Source: Coptis chinensis
Lineage: Eukaryota > Streptophyta > Magnoliopsida > Ranunculales > Ranunculaceae
NCBI GenBank assembly: GCA_015680905.1
Contig: CM027377.1
Coordinates: forward strand, 58,301,501-58,365,500
Length of the DNA: 64,000 nucleotides
Reading direction: 5' to 3'
Positions 44,434 through 56,409 of the stretch are shown piece after piece. Each line of letters opens with the position of its first letter. Positions within the stretch are counted from its first letter, which is position 1. Both the position numbers and the translations under genes were made by a program. Under the pieces are notes generated by a model that was given only the letters and a program-made list of their open reading frames with translations, was not told the origin of the DNA and did not search any database.

Positions 44434-47155
44434 TGTCATAGCCCGAATTTCTAAACAATTACAAAGTGAATATTTGAAACATAAATATCTCAAACATCAC
44501 TCGGTTCAATTGTCTAAAAACCCAAGCTATGACGGGGTAGATACAACACATGTCAAAACCTAAAACCCACATCATAAAAGAAACAACTTGAAAACAATAA
44601 TCTCCAAAATTTCTCAGTTTCACTTTATTAAAAGACTATCTTCCATCCAAAAATCATTAATATAACATTCTAAGAATAAAAGCCTTCAATATCTTATTCT
44701 CATGTCCTACTAAAGATGTACACCACGTTATTACATCCATCCAAAAAAAATCAGACCTATTAAAATAAACTCCCGGACTGCTCCAAAAACAAATCCAAAT
44801 CAAACGCCGCGGTTCTACTGCCTTCCACCTATGTTCCCAAAAACACACCCACGTTGTCAAAACAAAGCAAACATGGGTCAGCAAAATGAAATTTGCTGGT
44901 ATGAGTAGACTAACCACATATAAACATTATCATACTTCAATTATTCAAACAATCACTTTATATTTTCCCATAACTTAGTCCTTTTCAGCTTGGAAGACAG
45001 GTAGTTCCGTCATTTCAACCAGCATAGTTTCTTCCCAAGCAAGACTTTCATTCTATTAACTCATTATCATAACTCGTTTTAATAACTAGGTAACTGAATT
45101 AAAACTTACCGATATCCATTTTTGGATAAGGGTAGGACCGCGTCCCTGCACAAAATATTATTAAGTCCTACCCTCCTGCAAAAGAAAGTTAGTAATTTTA
45201 TATAACATATGTACATATCCTATAGGTATACAAATGTAAGTCCAAGCACACCCGTACAATCAATGAATACAACTAACCCGCAAGGCGAATACCTTACTTC
45301 CTCTCTAGGGCAGTCCAAACAATCTAGTCATTCATGACACGTTCACTGAATACCCGGGTCATTCATGGCACAGTCAATGAATACCCAATTATAACGCTAA
45401 CGGGCCATTTATGACACATTCAATAAATGCCCACCTATCACATGACATCTTCAGTCATAAGTTTCATTTCCAAAACTTGAGGCGTGGAGAGTTTTAAAAG
45501 GGTGCGGTAAATTGTTGAGAATACTATTGAACTTTATTGTATATATTATTTCATATAAAGGAGGAGTATCTTGTTTCTTGTATTATTGTTTACGCGTTAT
45601 TAATATATCGATGTCTAAGTGTCATAGCGTCGTATATAAAAACTGAAATATCACATAGTAGTTAATGCACGTACACACGTATATATAAAGGTCTTAGCCT
45701 AAAGCCAAGCATGCTAATAGCCCTAGACCTATCCTAATAGCCCAAATCATAATCCGAGTTAAAATGTCAAATTGGGTCAACTGGTCAAAGTCAACCCTGG
45801 TCAAAAGTCAACAGCAGTCAACCAGCCCCAAACTCGTACAACCCAAAAGCCCAAAGTCAAAGGCCCAAAGTCTAAAACTAAATTTCAAAAACTAAAGCCC
45901 ACAATCTAAACAAAATACTCAAGCCCACAACAAAAATTAGAAACTAGCCCAACCAACAAACTAAGGTTTAGGCCCAAGCCCAACCGAAATAGAATTAGAA
46001 TTGGTGAGACTGGGAGCACCGGATCCAAATCTCGGTCATCCCCTCCACCACTAGCTCACATTTTCCGGCCACCTCTCCTCCCTTCCTCATCATATCGGTT
46101 TTGCTCCTAAGGAAAAACCGTACAACATTAACAAAAGGTAAAAACTAAACCCTTAACTCCATCCCTTCCCTCTAAACTAGATCTGGGAATTTTCGACCTC
46201 CATTAAAGCTTGTTCAAAGCTTCAACCACACCCTCTCCAGCAACCAAACAACCATCAACAATCCATAACCCACCAACAATACCTCACAACAAAAATCAAA
46301 CATGACAAACAGTTAAACAACAAAAAAAGGAACGGTTTGGTTCTTGCTTGAACGCCATTAATGGCTGTTCAAGCTTCACAGCACTTCCACTCTTAAACAA
46401 TCACCTCTACTTCACCACGCATACGGTCCACCCTCCCACGCTTCATCCATCCAACCCAACAGTCTAACATTCATAAAAAAAAATCAAACAAAACAAACCA
46501 TTCTGACACAACAAAACTTTGGACGATTCAGTTATGGTGGTGACGCCATTAACAACCTGCGTCTAGTGTTCGACAGTTAAACTCTCAAATTCGTCAGAAC
46601 TTTAGGTACTGTAGTACTTCAAAATTTATCTAAACTGCCGACACCATTAACAGAGTTTACGGCATCATTAACAGAGTTTACACGATATCAAATAAGGAAA
46701 ATCACTATTACGAATATGATTAACATAAAACAAAATTTTAAAAGAACATCCTCAGACTACTCACAGTTTATAAACCGAACAGCTAGATTTTTCGAAGGAG
46801 GAAAAACCCCGAAAGACCGACGTCGACTGTCGCGCAAAAAACAATCTTCCTCGTTCAAAACCTTTTCTTTTTACTCTCCAACAGCAATCACTACTGATGT
46901 TCCTCTCCCTTTCGTCTCTTATTTTTCTGTGTATAACTCTCTGGGTTTTTCCCCAAAAATGCTACATGAGAATCCCCTTTGTTTTTTTTTCCAAACATTA
47001 CCGAAAAACAAGGGTTGAAACTTATCTACTTACTTACGGGACTTTTATCCCTAAGCTGATAGTTATCATATATCTGTTTTATCTATTTTCATTATTATTA
47101 TTTTTTATTATTATTATTATACTAGGAAAACAAAAGAAAAAGCCGGGGTGTTATA
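44434..47155 (-). repeat. 3' LTR of the Ty3 element, 2,722 bp
   Basis: On the minus strand it starts TATAACACCCCGG and ends GGGCTATGACA. It corresponds over most of its length to 48,639-51,309 and, in inverse orientation, to the solo LTR at 23,995-26,565. Blocks of repeated 'tcaaagtcaac' words lie near 45,780-45,820. The open frames in it are not genes. Confidence 0.9.
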
Positions 47156-47454
47156 ATATACACACCTTAAAAGGATCTCGTCCCGAGATTCAAGGTAGAG
47201 TGTAGATTAACCAAACAAACAGTACGTCAAACGATAAATATTTATAAAGTATAAAGTTGACAGATTATGTCCCAATAACTAAACTTTAAGTAATAATGTA
47301 ATAATGTAGAACATGTCAGCAGGGAGATTAAATTAAACACATCATTTACAGCTTGCACCCAATGATCATAGTAAACCAATATCAGAATTGAGACATACGT
47401 GTATACGCAAGTATACACACCTTAAAATGAATACACATATACAATATCATATAG

Positions 47455-47740
47455 ATAGGCATACTAATATGTCCACTATCACATAGGATCATACACCTAC
47501 AATGTGATGCATGCACATTGGCTCACACACCAACGATGTGCAAGTATACACTGGTTCACACACCAACGATGCATACAAGCTCTCTACCATCACATAGGAT
47601 CAAACACCAATATAATGATGTGTGGTATGCACACTAGATCACACTCCAACGGTGTACATGTACACACTGGATCAACTCTAACGATGCATACAAAGAGATG
47701 TTATGTATATTGGATCACACACCAACGATATACATAACTT
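47455..47740. repeat. Tandem repeat in the interior of the Ty3 element
   Basis: About six imperfect units of roughly 40-50 bp share 'ggatcacacaccaacgat' followed by 'gtacatgtacacact' or similar. It lies between gag and the 3' LTR. Confidence 0.75.
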
Positions 47741-48045
47741 GGACAATATCAAAAATTCAAATTCAACCTTTATCAAAAGGGTTTCTTTATTCCTTGGATA
47801 ATTCCAATTTACTCAAATATAAAATTTTAAAATAACAATTTCTTCTTTAGCCAATACTTACTTAAAATAGAAAACTCCGTTAGGAAAACAAGACTATAAC
47901 ATACTAAACAATTTCAATTATAAACTTCATAAGAAACTAACCATTAAAACAACCAGCATTTTATTTTCATAATCATACGATAATTTCTTACATGCTAAGT
48001 ACCAATAAAGGAACTAGTAAACAACAAATTCAAACATATCTAACA

Positions 48046-48279
48046 TTAACCAGTGCAGTTCTTAGCATAGTGTCCCAGCTGTCCACATTTATAACATATT
48101 CCTACTAGTTCATTTGGTTTAGAATATCTCCGAATAGTATGCCCAACTTCCCCGCAGTTCAAACAATTACCATCAAATCTCTTTAGCGAAGCACTCGCGT
48201 CTTTATTCACATGCTTACTTGTTTGCCTATTATATGGGTGATGCCGACTTTTTCTCTGCCCTTGACGGCGTGGTTCCAA
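48046..48279 (-). pseudogene. gag zinc-knuckle region of the Ty3 element (fossil)
   Basis: The 77-residue frame has two CCHC-type knuckles: CLNCGEVGHTIRRY (about residues 39-52, the last position not cysteine) and CYKCGQLGHYAKNC (about residues 62-75). They are preceded by a basic stretch. Paired knuckles are usual for chromovirus gag, where they bind the RNA genome. Confidence 0.8.
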
Positions 48280-48638
48280 TTGTTCATATCTTAATGAAAT
48301 AAGGTGTCAAAGGGTATCAAATAACTTGATAGATATGGCTTGTTTTGGGGAATTTCTCATCTTAATTAATACATACTCAAAGATTAATAACAAATTCTTC
48401 CAAGTTTAATCTTCTCATCTTTCAATTTATTATCCAATTGTTCATATCTTAAAGTAGCAAAATGCCCTAGCAAATCCCCTAATTAGCATGTTGACCCCTC
48501 CTACGAGTTAATATTGCTCCTAAATCGGCCAGATATGGTATTAAACCAAGAACGTTTCATTTCCAGCCAATCAAAGGACTTCTATTAGTATCAAATATCT
48601 TAAACTAAATACCACATTCCGAGGCTCACCTAGTCCAT

Positions 48639-51309
48639 GAAATATAAATATCTCAAACATCACTCGGTTCAATTGTCTAAAACCCAATGGTAACACATGT
48701 CAAAACCTCCCACATCAATACAACTTGAAAACAATAATCTTCAAAATTTCTCCGGTTTCACTTTATTAAAAGACTATCTTCCATCCAAAAATCATCAATA
48801 TAACATTCTAAGAATAAAAGCCTTCAATATCTTATTCTCATGTCCTACTAAAGATGTACACCACATTATTACATCCCTCCAAAAAAAAATCAGACCTATT
48901 AAAATAAACTCTCGGACTGCTCCAGAAACAAATCCAAATCAAACGCCGCGGTTCCACTACCTTCCACCTATGTTCCCAAGAACACACCCACGTTGCCAAA
49001 ACAAAGCAAACATGGGTCAGCAAAATGAAATTTGCTGGTATAAGTAGACTAACCACATATAAACATTATCATACTTCAATTATTCAAACAATCACTTTAT
49101 ATTTTCCCATAACTTAATCCTTTTCAGCTTGGAAGACAGGTAGTTCCGTCATTTTAACCGGCATAGTTTCTTCCAAAGCAAGACTTCCATTCTATTAACT
49201 CATTATCATAATTTGTTTTAATAACTAGGTAACTGAATTAAAACTTACGGATATCCACTACGGATAAAAGGGTAAGACCGCTCCCCTACACAAAAATATT
49301 ATTAAGTCCTACCCTCCCGCAAAAAGTTAGTAAATTTTATATAACATATGTACATATCCTATAGGTATGCAAATGTAAGTCCAAGCACACCAATCAATGA
49401 ATACAACTAACCCTAAGGCTAATACCTTACCTCCTCTCAGAGGCGTCAATCTAGTCATTCATGACCCAATTCATGGCATCAATGAATACCCAATTATAAC
49501 GCTTAACGGGCCATTTATGACACATTCAATAAATGCCCACCTATCACATGACATCTTCAGTCATAAGTTTCATTTCCAAAACTTGAGGCGTGGAGAGTTT
49601 TAAAAGGGTGCGGTAAATTGTTGAGAACACTATTGAACTTTATTGTATATATTATTTCAGATAAAGGAGGAGTATCTTGTTTCTTGTATTATTGTTTACG
49701 CGTTATTAATATATCGATGTCTAAGTGTCATAACGTCGTATAAACTGAAATATCACATAGTAGTTAATACACGTACACAAGTATATATAAAGGTCTTAGC
49801 CTAAAGCCAAGCATGCTAATAGCCCTAGATCCATCCTAATAGCCCAAATCATAGTCCGAGTTAAAAGGTCAAATTGGGTCAACTGGTCAAAGTCAACCCT
49901 GGTCAACAGTCAAAGTCAACCCTGGTCAAAAGTCAACAGCAGTTAACCAACCAAGTCAACAGCAGTCAACTAGCCCCAAACTCCTACAACCCAAAAGCCC
50001 AAAGTCAAAGGCCCAAAGTCTAAAACTAAAATTCAAAAACTAAAGCCCACAATCTAAACAAAACACTCAAGCCCACAACAAAAATTAGAAACTGGCCCAA
50101 CCAACAAACTAAGGTTTAGACCCAAGCCCAATCCGAAATAAAATTAGAATTGGTGAGACTAGGAGCACTGGATCCAAATCTCGGTCATCCCCTCCACCAC
50201 CAGCTCACATTTTCCGGCCACCTCTCCTCCCTTCCTCATCATATCGGTTTTGCTCCTGAGGAAAAACCATACAACATTAACAAAAGATAAAAACTAAACC
50301 CTTAACTCCATCCCTTCCCTCTAAACTAGATCTGGGAATTTTCGACCTCCATTAAAGCTTGTTCAAAGCTTCAACCACACCCTCTCTAGCAACCAAACAA
50401 CCATCAACAATCCATAACCCACCAACAATACCTCACAACAAAAATCAAACATGACAAACAGTTAAACAACAAAAAAAGGAACGGTTTGGTTCTTGCTTGA
50501 ACGCCATTAATGGATGTTCAAGTTTCACAGCACTTCCACTTTTAAACAATCACCTCTACTTCACCACGCACAGTCCACACCACTCCATTGTTCATCCATC
50601 CAACCCAACAGTCTAACATTCATAAAAAAAATCAAACAAAACAAACCATTCTGACACAACAAAACTTTGGACGATTCGGTTATGGTGGTGACGCCATTAA
50701 CAACCTGCGTCAAGTCTTCGACAGTTAAACTCTCAAATTCGTCAGAACTTTAGGTACTGTAGTACTTCAAAATTTATCTAAACTGCCGGCACCATTAACA
50801 GAGTTTACGGCATCATTAACAGAGTTTACACGATATCAAATAAGGAAAATCACTATTACGGATATGATTAACATAAAACAAAATTTTAAAAGAACATCCT
50901 CAGACTACTCACAGTTTATAAACCGAACAGCTAGATTTTTCGAAAGCGGAAAAACCCCGAAAGACCGACGTCGACTGTCGCGCGAAAAACAATTTCCCTC
51001 GTTCAAAACCTTTTCTTTTTACTCTCCAACAGCAATCACTATTGATGTTCCTCTCCCTTCCGTCTCTTATTTTTTTGTGTATAACTCTCTGGGTTTTTCT
51101 CCAAAAATGCTACATGAGAATCCCCTTTTTTTTTTTTTTTCTAAACATTACCGAAAAACAAGGGTTGAAACTTATCTACTTACTTACGGGACTTTTATCC
51201 GTAAGCTGATAGTTATCATATATCTGTTTTATCTATTTTCATTATTTTATTATTATTATTATTATTATTATTATACCAGAAAAACAAAAGAAAAAGCCGG
51301 GGTGTTATA
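48639..51309 (-). repeat. 5' LTR of the Ty3 element
   Basis: It matches 44,470-47,155 block by block with several small gaps and starts on the minus strand at 51,309 with TATAACACCCCGG. Its inner border near 48,639 is approximate. The CCAAG duplication follows at 51,310. Confidence 0.85.
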
Positions 51310-51314
51310 CCAAG

Positions 51315-51984
51315 TTTGTGATTTTACCTAGATCACCCATCATATGGGCAGTAGCACCAGTGTCAGGGAGCCATTCCGATAAGTCCTTGGAAATATTCAT
51401 TGCCGCCAGTGCTTGAGGAACATCTTCAGGCATGAAGGATTGATTGAATCGATTCCAACACTTTCACGCAATATGCCCTGGTTTATGACAAATTGACAGG
51501 GAACAGATCCGCCATCTTCCATTTTGTTATTAAGGGAGTTAGGTGTAATCTTCTGTCCATTATTATGATTAGTCCTTTGTTGCCCAGTTTGAATAAAACC
51601 ACGTCCCTTGGAGCTAAATTGTTGTTTTCCTTTAGATTTTCTTTTGTTAAATTGTTGACTATAAAAGGCCATGGAGTGATTCAAGAGCTCACTGAGATAA
51701 CTTTGGGTGCGTGATTCATAACTTTGCAACAAAGGAACAATCTCCTTATAATGAGGGATTGGTGGTTTCAGCATTGACAAAGTGAAAGATTCACATTCTG
51801 GACCTAGTCCATGGAGAGGACAAAACACCATGGTCCATTTAGTACACTCCAGCTTTCCACACATTTTCAACGTGAGTTGAATTACTTGACGATATTGACT
51901 GAAGTTTTCACTTCTTAGAATTTCTTTAGAATTATGCCAATAAAAACAATGGAGCCTAGATGAGGAAATTGAAACAAACGCCAA
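51315..51984 (-). pseudogene. Copia gag and start of protease region (fossil)
   Basis: The 195-residue frame contains CPLHGLGPECESFTLSML, a block typical of copia gag, followed by SYESRTQSYLSELLNHSMAF and a basic, Gln/Gly-rich tail. Next to the insertion border, minus-strand sequence reads WLPDTGATAHM, the DTGA active site of the aspartic protease. Confidence 0.82.
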
Positions 51985-51990
51985 TTAGCC

Positions 51991-52381
51991 TACACAATTA
52001 TGCAAAGGAACTATTGACAAACGAAATGAAATTCTAGTTAAACTGTTTGAAGACAACATAAGCATACACGAAATTGTAAATTAATACTGTTAATAACTAA
52101 ATTTGTCTTGAAAAGTCAGATTCCATGTAACAAGCAGTCAAGGATTCCAGAATCTGAGAATACTAAAACATTGATTAAACACATGAATGACCTCTCTCAC
52201 AATCAAAAAGCACACACTAAAGTTTAACAAAAAAAATAAAAAGCACACAATAACTCACACCATCCTGCTCAACCTAAATTACACATTCCCGTAAGGTTTC
52301 AACATCTAGAAGGGTTACTAACAACTAGTACTCTTTTATCAAATAATTAGCTAGGCAATCCGCCTCTCCTTGAAGTCCTGA
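51991..52381. other. No gene seen
   Basis: AT-rich DNA between the copia gag and the DnaJ pseudogene. The part next to 52,381 may be the 3' untranslated region of the pseudogene. I see no LTR here. Confidence 0.5.
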
Positions 52382-53818
52382 TTACTGTTGAGCACATTGT
52401 ACCCTTTGAGGACCTCCATGCATCTCTTCATCCTCATCATGAATGGCCTCTGGTACATCGGCATCCATTCATCACTGATTACCTTGAATTGATCAGGCTT
52501 GACAACTTCCCCAGGTTGAGATTTGATGAGAAGTTTCCTTGCATCCAAATGGGATAATACGAAATTGAAACCACAAAGAGCCTCTATGAGAGACAATGTG
52601 TGCTTAACAAAAAGGTCATCACCATTTCTCTTGAATGTTGAATGCTCATGCTGCTGTAGAACAGTAACTATGTCTCCTGTGACCGTGTCAGGAGCTTCAT
52701 TGGCTTCTCCCGAGAATGTTATTTTCTGTCCATGGTGCATGCCATTTTCAATGTGAACTTCCAAAACATTTTTCTCCTGCGCAACCTTCTCACCCTTGCA
52801 AGAAATGCATCTGTCTTTGTCCTTGATGGTGTCTCCAGATCCATTGCACTTATTGCATGGATGCTGCATCTGCTGTATTATACCAGAGCCAACTTGCCTC
52901 ATTGAAACCTTCATACCAGAACCTTCACAACCAGAACACTTCAATGCAGCACCAGATTTAGACCCGTTACCTTTGCACTTGGAGCAGAGAACGTTGCGTG
53001 AAAGTGATAGCTTCTTAGATGTTACACTGTAAAGATCTTCGAGCGATACCTTCAAGGGATGGACTATATCCTCTCCCCTCCTCTGCCTCCTTCCCCTGCT
53101 GCCATCACCGCCCCCAAAGATGTTTTGGAGTATGTCGTATGGTTCGTGGCCTCCAGCTCCACCAGGAAATCCTCCTCCATTGATTGCATTCTCACCATAC
53201 TGATCATATACTTCGCTCTTCTATGGATCACTCAAAACCTCATAAGCCTGAGCTAACTCCTTAAACTTCTCAGGATCTCCACCTTGTCAGGATGATTCTT
53301 AATAGCTGCTTTCATATACGCTTTCTTCAAATCATCTTGTGATGCATTCTTCGAAACACCCAAAATCTCATAATACTTAGGGGGTGTTTGGATCCTATTT
53401 ATTTATTGCTAAAAAGTGTTTATTAGTGAAAAAACATTTTTTGAAAAAATAAATGTGTTTGGTTTCTATTTTAAAAAAATAGTTTTTCATCCAAAAACAC
53501 TTTTGGCCCCAAAAACTTGTTTTATGATAATTAGGTAAAACTTGTTTTTAAGTTAAAAAACTATTTTTCTTTGAAGGAAACACTTTTGGAGCTAAAGGCA
53601 AATGAACTCATATCTTATATCGATCATAGTGTGAAATCTGATTTGATAAAATAGCTTTTAAGAAAAAGTCACAACCAAACATGTTTATTGAAAAACTGTT
53701 TTAGAATAAATACTTTTTCATAAAAGTGTTTTTTAAGAAAAAATACTTTTTTGAAAAAATGAGAACCAAACACCCACTTAGTGTTATCACTCTTCGGTGG
53801 TACTCCTCCTCTAAACAT
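52382..53818 (-). pseudogene. DnaJ homolog (type I Hsp40, ANJ1/ATJ2-like) pseudogene
   Basis: Type I DnaJ proteins stimulate Hsp70 in the cytosol. The minus strand starts MFRGGVPPKSDNTK (53,818-53,778), is interrupted by a MITE, and resumes [20 protein letters not shown] with the J-domain HPD at about 53,297. Then come the G-rich linker (GRRQRRGEDIVHPLKVSLED), four CxxCxGxG-type zinc-finger repeats (CSKCKGNG, CSGCEGSG, CNKCNGSG, CISCKGEK) and the substrate-binding region to PMYQRPFM. About 75 codons are then missing before the intact tail DEDEEMHGGPQRVQCAQQ. One base is missing after HPDK, and a TAG replaces the codon after VLSDP. No introns are present, although plant genes of this type normally have several, which points to a retrocopy. 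A TATA-like 'ctatataag' lies about 80 bp upstream. Confidence 0.93.
53380..53777. mobile_element. Tourist-like MITE, 398 bp, inside the DnaJ pseudogene
   Basis: Ends GGGGGTGTTTGGATC and, inverted, GTGGGTGTTTGGTTC, flanked by TTA on each side (53,377-53,379; 53,778-53,780). Interior is A/T-rich with inverted 'aaaacacttttt' words. The insertion lies within the codons for NTKYYE at the start of the J domain. Terminal motif and target match the MITE at 39,568, suggesting the same superfamily (PIF/Harbinger). Confidence 0.8.
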
Positions 53819-54309
53819 CTTCGAAATTAATGAGAATTAGTCAAAGTAGAAGTGTATAAATTTTTTTCTGTTCTTTTTGGACCACCACTTATTCTACTTA
53901 TATAGACGCGCATGGGTTTTGTTTTCCAAATTCAATAAGGAAATACTCTAAGTTTCCTTAATGGCTTCAACTTCTTTTAGGAAACCACTTCGGTTTTGTA
54001 AAAAGATTGCTTCAAAAAACATGTTTTCAGGTTTGAACGTAACACGGAACTTGTATGAGAAAGTTTAATCAAGAAATTAGGCCCAAGGCCAATTTCACGT
54101 TAAAACAGCTCTTGAGTACAAGCTATTTTGAAAATCGGGAGTTATAATAGTCCACAAAACCATATTTCAAATAAAAATAACCCAGAAAGACAAAATTGTT
54201 TGACTGAGACTTTTTTTTTTCTAAAATTCCAAATTTACCCTTCCTAGTTTGATATACAAGCGTAGCATCTTCTTCGCATCATTAGAAAGGTGTTCTTGCA
54301 TCAATCTCA

Positions 54310-54522
54310 ATGCGACCGATGTCGAAGACGACGAAGAAGAAGCCCAAAAACCGTCCTCTAATGCTCACCAAACCCATTCAGCATGATGATCGACACTATC
54401 TTTTATCTCAGATTGGGTTGAGTGTGTATGAGATGCTCGGTATGGGTTTTGATTTATCAGTTGCAACATGTGAGATTTTAGTTGATGTGATTCTAAGAGA
54501 AGTAAGAGTTTCTAAAGCTTGA
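54310..54522 (+). CDS. Small hypothetical protein, 70 aa, possible Alba-like relic
   Basis: The frame begins MRPMSKTTKKKPKNRP, a very basic N-terminus, and continues HYLLSQIGLSVYEMLGMGFD and LSVATCEILVDVILREVRVS. The pattern of a hydrophobic helix followed by ATCEIL...REVRVSKA distantly resembles the helix and strand of Alba-type nucleic-acid binding proteins, but I would not name it on this basis. There is no similar sequence elsewhere in the window. The downstream sequence (54,540-54,720) may be its 3' region, cut by the MULE at 54,729. Confidence 0.3.
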   Translation: MRPMSKTTKKKPKNRPLMLTKPIQHDDRHYLLSQIGLSVYEMLGMGFDLSVATCEILVDVILREVRVSKA

Positions 54523-54728
54523 AACCTTCCGCTATCGAAGATGATGACGAAAATTAAACTTTTGATATTCCATCATGGTAGGAATGAGGAATGGACCATT
54601 GTGGTCTTGGTAAAAATGAGGAAGTGGAGTTGAGGGTTTGCCACCACGGCCTTTTGACGGAGTGGGTGTTGAGAAGATGGATTTACGTTTTACACCTCTT
54701 TTTCTTGGTGGTTTTTCTACTATGTATG

Positions 54729-55816
54729 GAGTGATTTTTTGCTCCCAGCGTTGGTTCCTCCAAGCGCTCCAAGGGATTTATTAGCCATACACGTTTCATT
54801 TTTTCCATCCAAAAAAAGATGTTACAGCTGTATAAAATCTTTAAAATTTCGGATTTTACTTGTTTGTCCCTCATAATTAGAAAGAAAATAAAAAGAAAAA
54901 AGAAGTCGTATGATTAATATCAAGTCGTATGAATGTCCGAAATTTCAAAGCTCATTTCAAAGCTTCCATCAGGTGATATAATTGTCTCACCATCTCTGAG
55001 GTCCTAAGTTGGTGTTAAGTTAACTGCATGGCTAGATCTTGTAAGAACCAAGAAACAGTGAAAAGTAAGAGCTTTGAGGTTCTCTTTCTTATCCATTGCA
55101 TCTAGAGGAACTAAAGAAGCTCATGTTCGTACTTAAAGGCTATGCCACAAGGTAGGAGCAAGCGTACATGTGTGTTGCCAAGTGTTTATCTGTTTTGTGT
55201 TTGTAGGATTAAAGGGTGGCAGATTTGTCTTTTGATAATTGGAATGGCTGAAAAACTTAATCGTAAACAATTGTAATGTGCTAACAGTTTTGACTTTTGA
55301 GTACTAGTTCAAAGATTAAGCCGTCCTTGCCACGATCCTATGTTTTTTTTTCCTGGATAGTAGACCGGGTAACTGCAACAAGAAATGGAAAATACAGGTT
55401 TTTGATTTAGGTGCAAGCTTGGTTCTCTCTAACCATAACAAGTGTAAGGCTTAATCCAGAGACCAAACATCAGATGACAATTTATTAGTTAATACTTTCA
55501 GCGCGCATCACTTTCAAAATAAATTGGGACTGATTGAGTATGAAATCAATTAAACAAGTGAGCAAAACAATGATAGTTCTGCTCATAAAAAGGTGCAGCT
55601 TCATACGACTTGATATTAATCATACGACTTTTTTTTTTTTTTTTTTTTTTTTTTTATTTCCTTTCTAATTATGAGGGACAAACAAGTAAAATCTGAAATT
55701 TTGAAGATTTTATACAGCTGTAATATTTTTTTTGGGATGGAAAAAATAAAACGTGTATGGCTGATAAATCCCTTGGAGCGCTTGGAGGAACCAACGCTGG
55801 GAGCAAAAAATCACTC
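54729..55816. mobile_element. Non-autonomous MULE, copy B (1,088 bp)
   Basis: Same long inverted termini as copy A (GAGTGATTTTTTGCTCCC outward on both ends) and near-identical interior, flanked by a perfect 9-bp duplication CTATGTATG (54,720-54,728 and 55,817-55,825). Differences from copy A are mainly homopolymer length and a few small insertions, so the two copies moved recently. No transposase. Confidence 0.94.
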
Positions 55817-55825
55817 CTATGTATG

Positions 55826-56400
55826 GTGTTGTAGCGGAATTATTTGATGTTTCACTTCTGCTGTTGCCTTTCTTTTCCATGGTTTGTGTTAAGATGTCTG
55901 TTCACTTCTTGTTGTGGGAGTAGGGGTCTTGTTTTTAGAGAGAGAATGAGTTATATTTTGCGTTTTTTGTTTTTAACTAACTTTAAACTAGTTGTCTAAG
56001 GCTTGTTTTTCAAAACATTCGCAGTAGCCTATTAAGAGATTTTGCCTCCGCTAGACTGAAATGTCAGTCGCAATCTTGGAAGGGTTTTCCGTTGTCTGCA
56101 TCCAACTAGCCATTAGTTAGAATGCCCATGTGAAGAGCATTACAGAATAAAACCCAGTGCTGCAATGCTTATAAACACACAACCACTAAACATATATTGT
56201 AAAAAAAAAAAAAAAAATATAACAAAATAACTTACTCATAGCATTAGTCACCATTTATGGAGTCTTCAACAACATATGCGAGTCTCGAAATTCAAGCCTA
56301 CGTTTCAAGCACATAATAGATTCATAGAATGCCAAATCGGGCGTGGACTTATTATAACGCACCAAATTAGTTGGATAGATCGTCTCAATACTACCATTTT
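55826..56400. other. No gene seen
   Basis: AT-rich DNA with a poly-A tract near 56,200-56,217. The first part continues the sequence interrupted by the MULE. No recognisable coding sequence. Confidence 0.5.
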
Positions 56401-56409
56401 TCAAATAAA

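Larger units (their letters stand above)
44434..51309 (-). mobile_element. Ty3 element with 2.7-kb LTRs and reduced interior (fossil)
   Basis: Two direct LTRs on the minus strand (about 48,639-51,309 as 5' LTR, 44,434-47,155 as 3' LTR) surround only about 1.5 kb of interior. The whole is flanked by a perfect 5-bp duplication CCAAG (44,429-44,433; 51,310-51,314). Just before the 3' LTR the minus strand reads 'gaatctcgggacgagatcct', the typical end of the Tekay/Del chromovirus polyprotein region. The interior has a gag zinc-knuckle region and a tandem repeat but no recognisable polymerase. It is broken and non-autonomous. It entered the copia element. Confidence 0.9.
38834..51990 (-). mobile_element. 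Ty1/copia retrotransposon on minus strand, split by insertions (fossil)
   Basis: Read from 51,990 down, the order is gag, protease and pre-integrase region, integrase, reverse transcriptase, RNase H, polypurine tract (39,041-39,049) and a short 3' LTR (about 38,834-39,040). This is the Ty1/copia order. Four later insertions split it: a 6.9-kb Ty3 element (44,434-51,309), a solo LTR (42,281-42,977), a MULE (40,644-41,726) and a MITE (39,568-40,006). Each has a recognisable target duplication. I find no 5' LTR to the right of gag. The element is broken and old compared with its passengers. Confidence 0.85.

Noticed and set aside
46716-47205. Plus-strand frames in the Ty3 LTR (also 50,864-51,331)
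   Set aside because: The same frame occurs in both LTRs because the LTRs are copies; no domain is present and it is not a gene.
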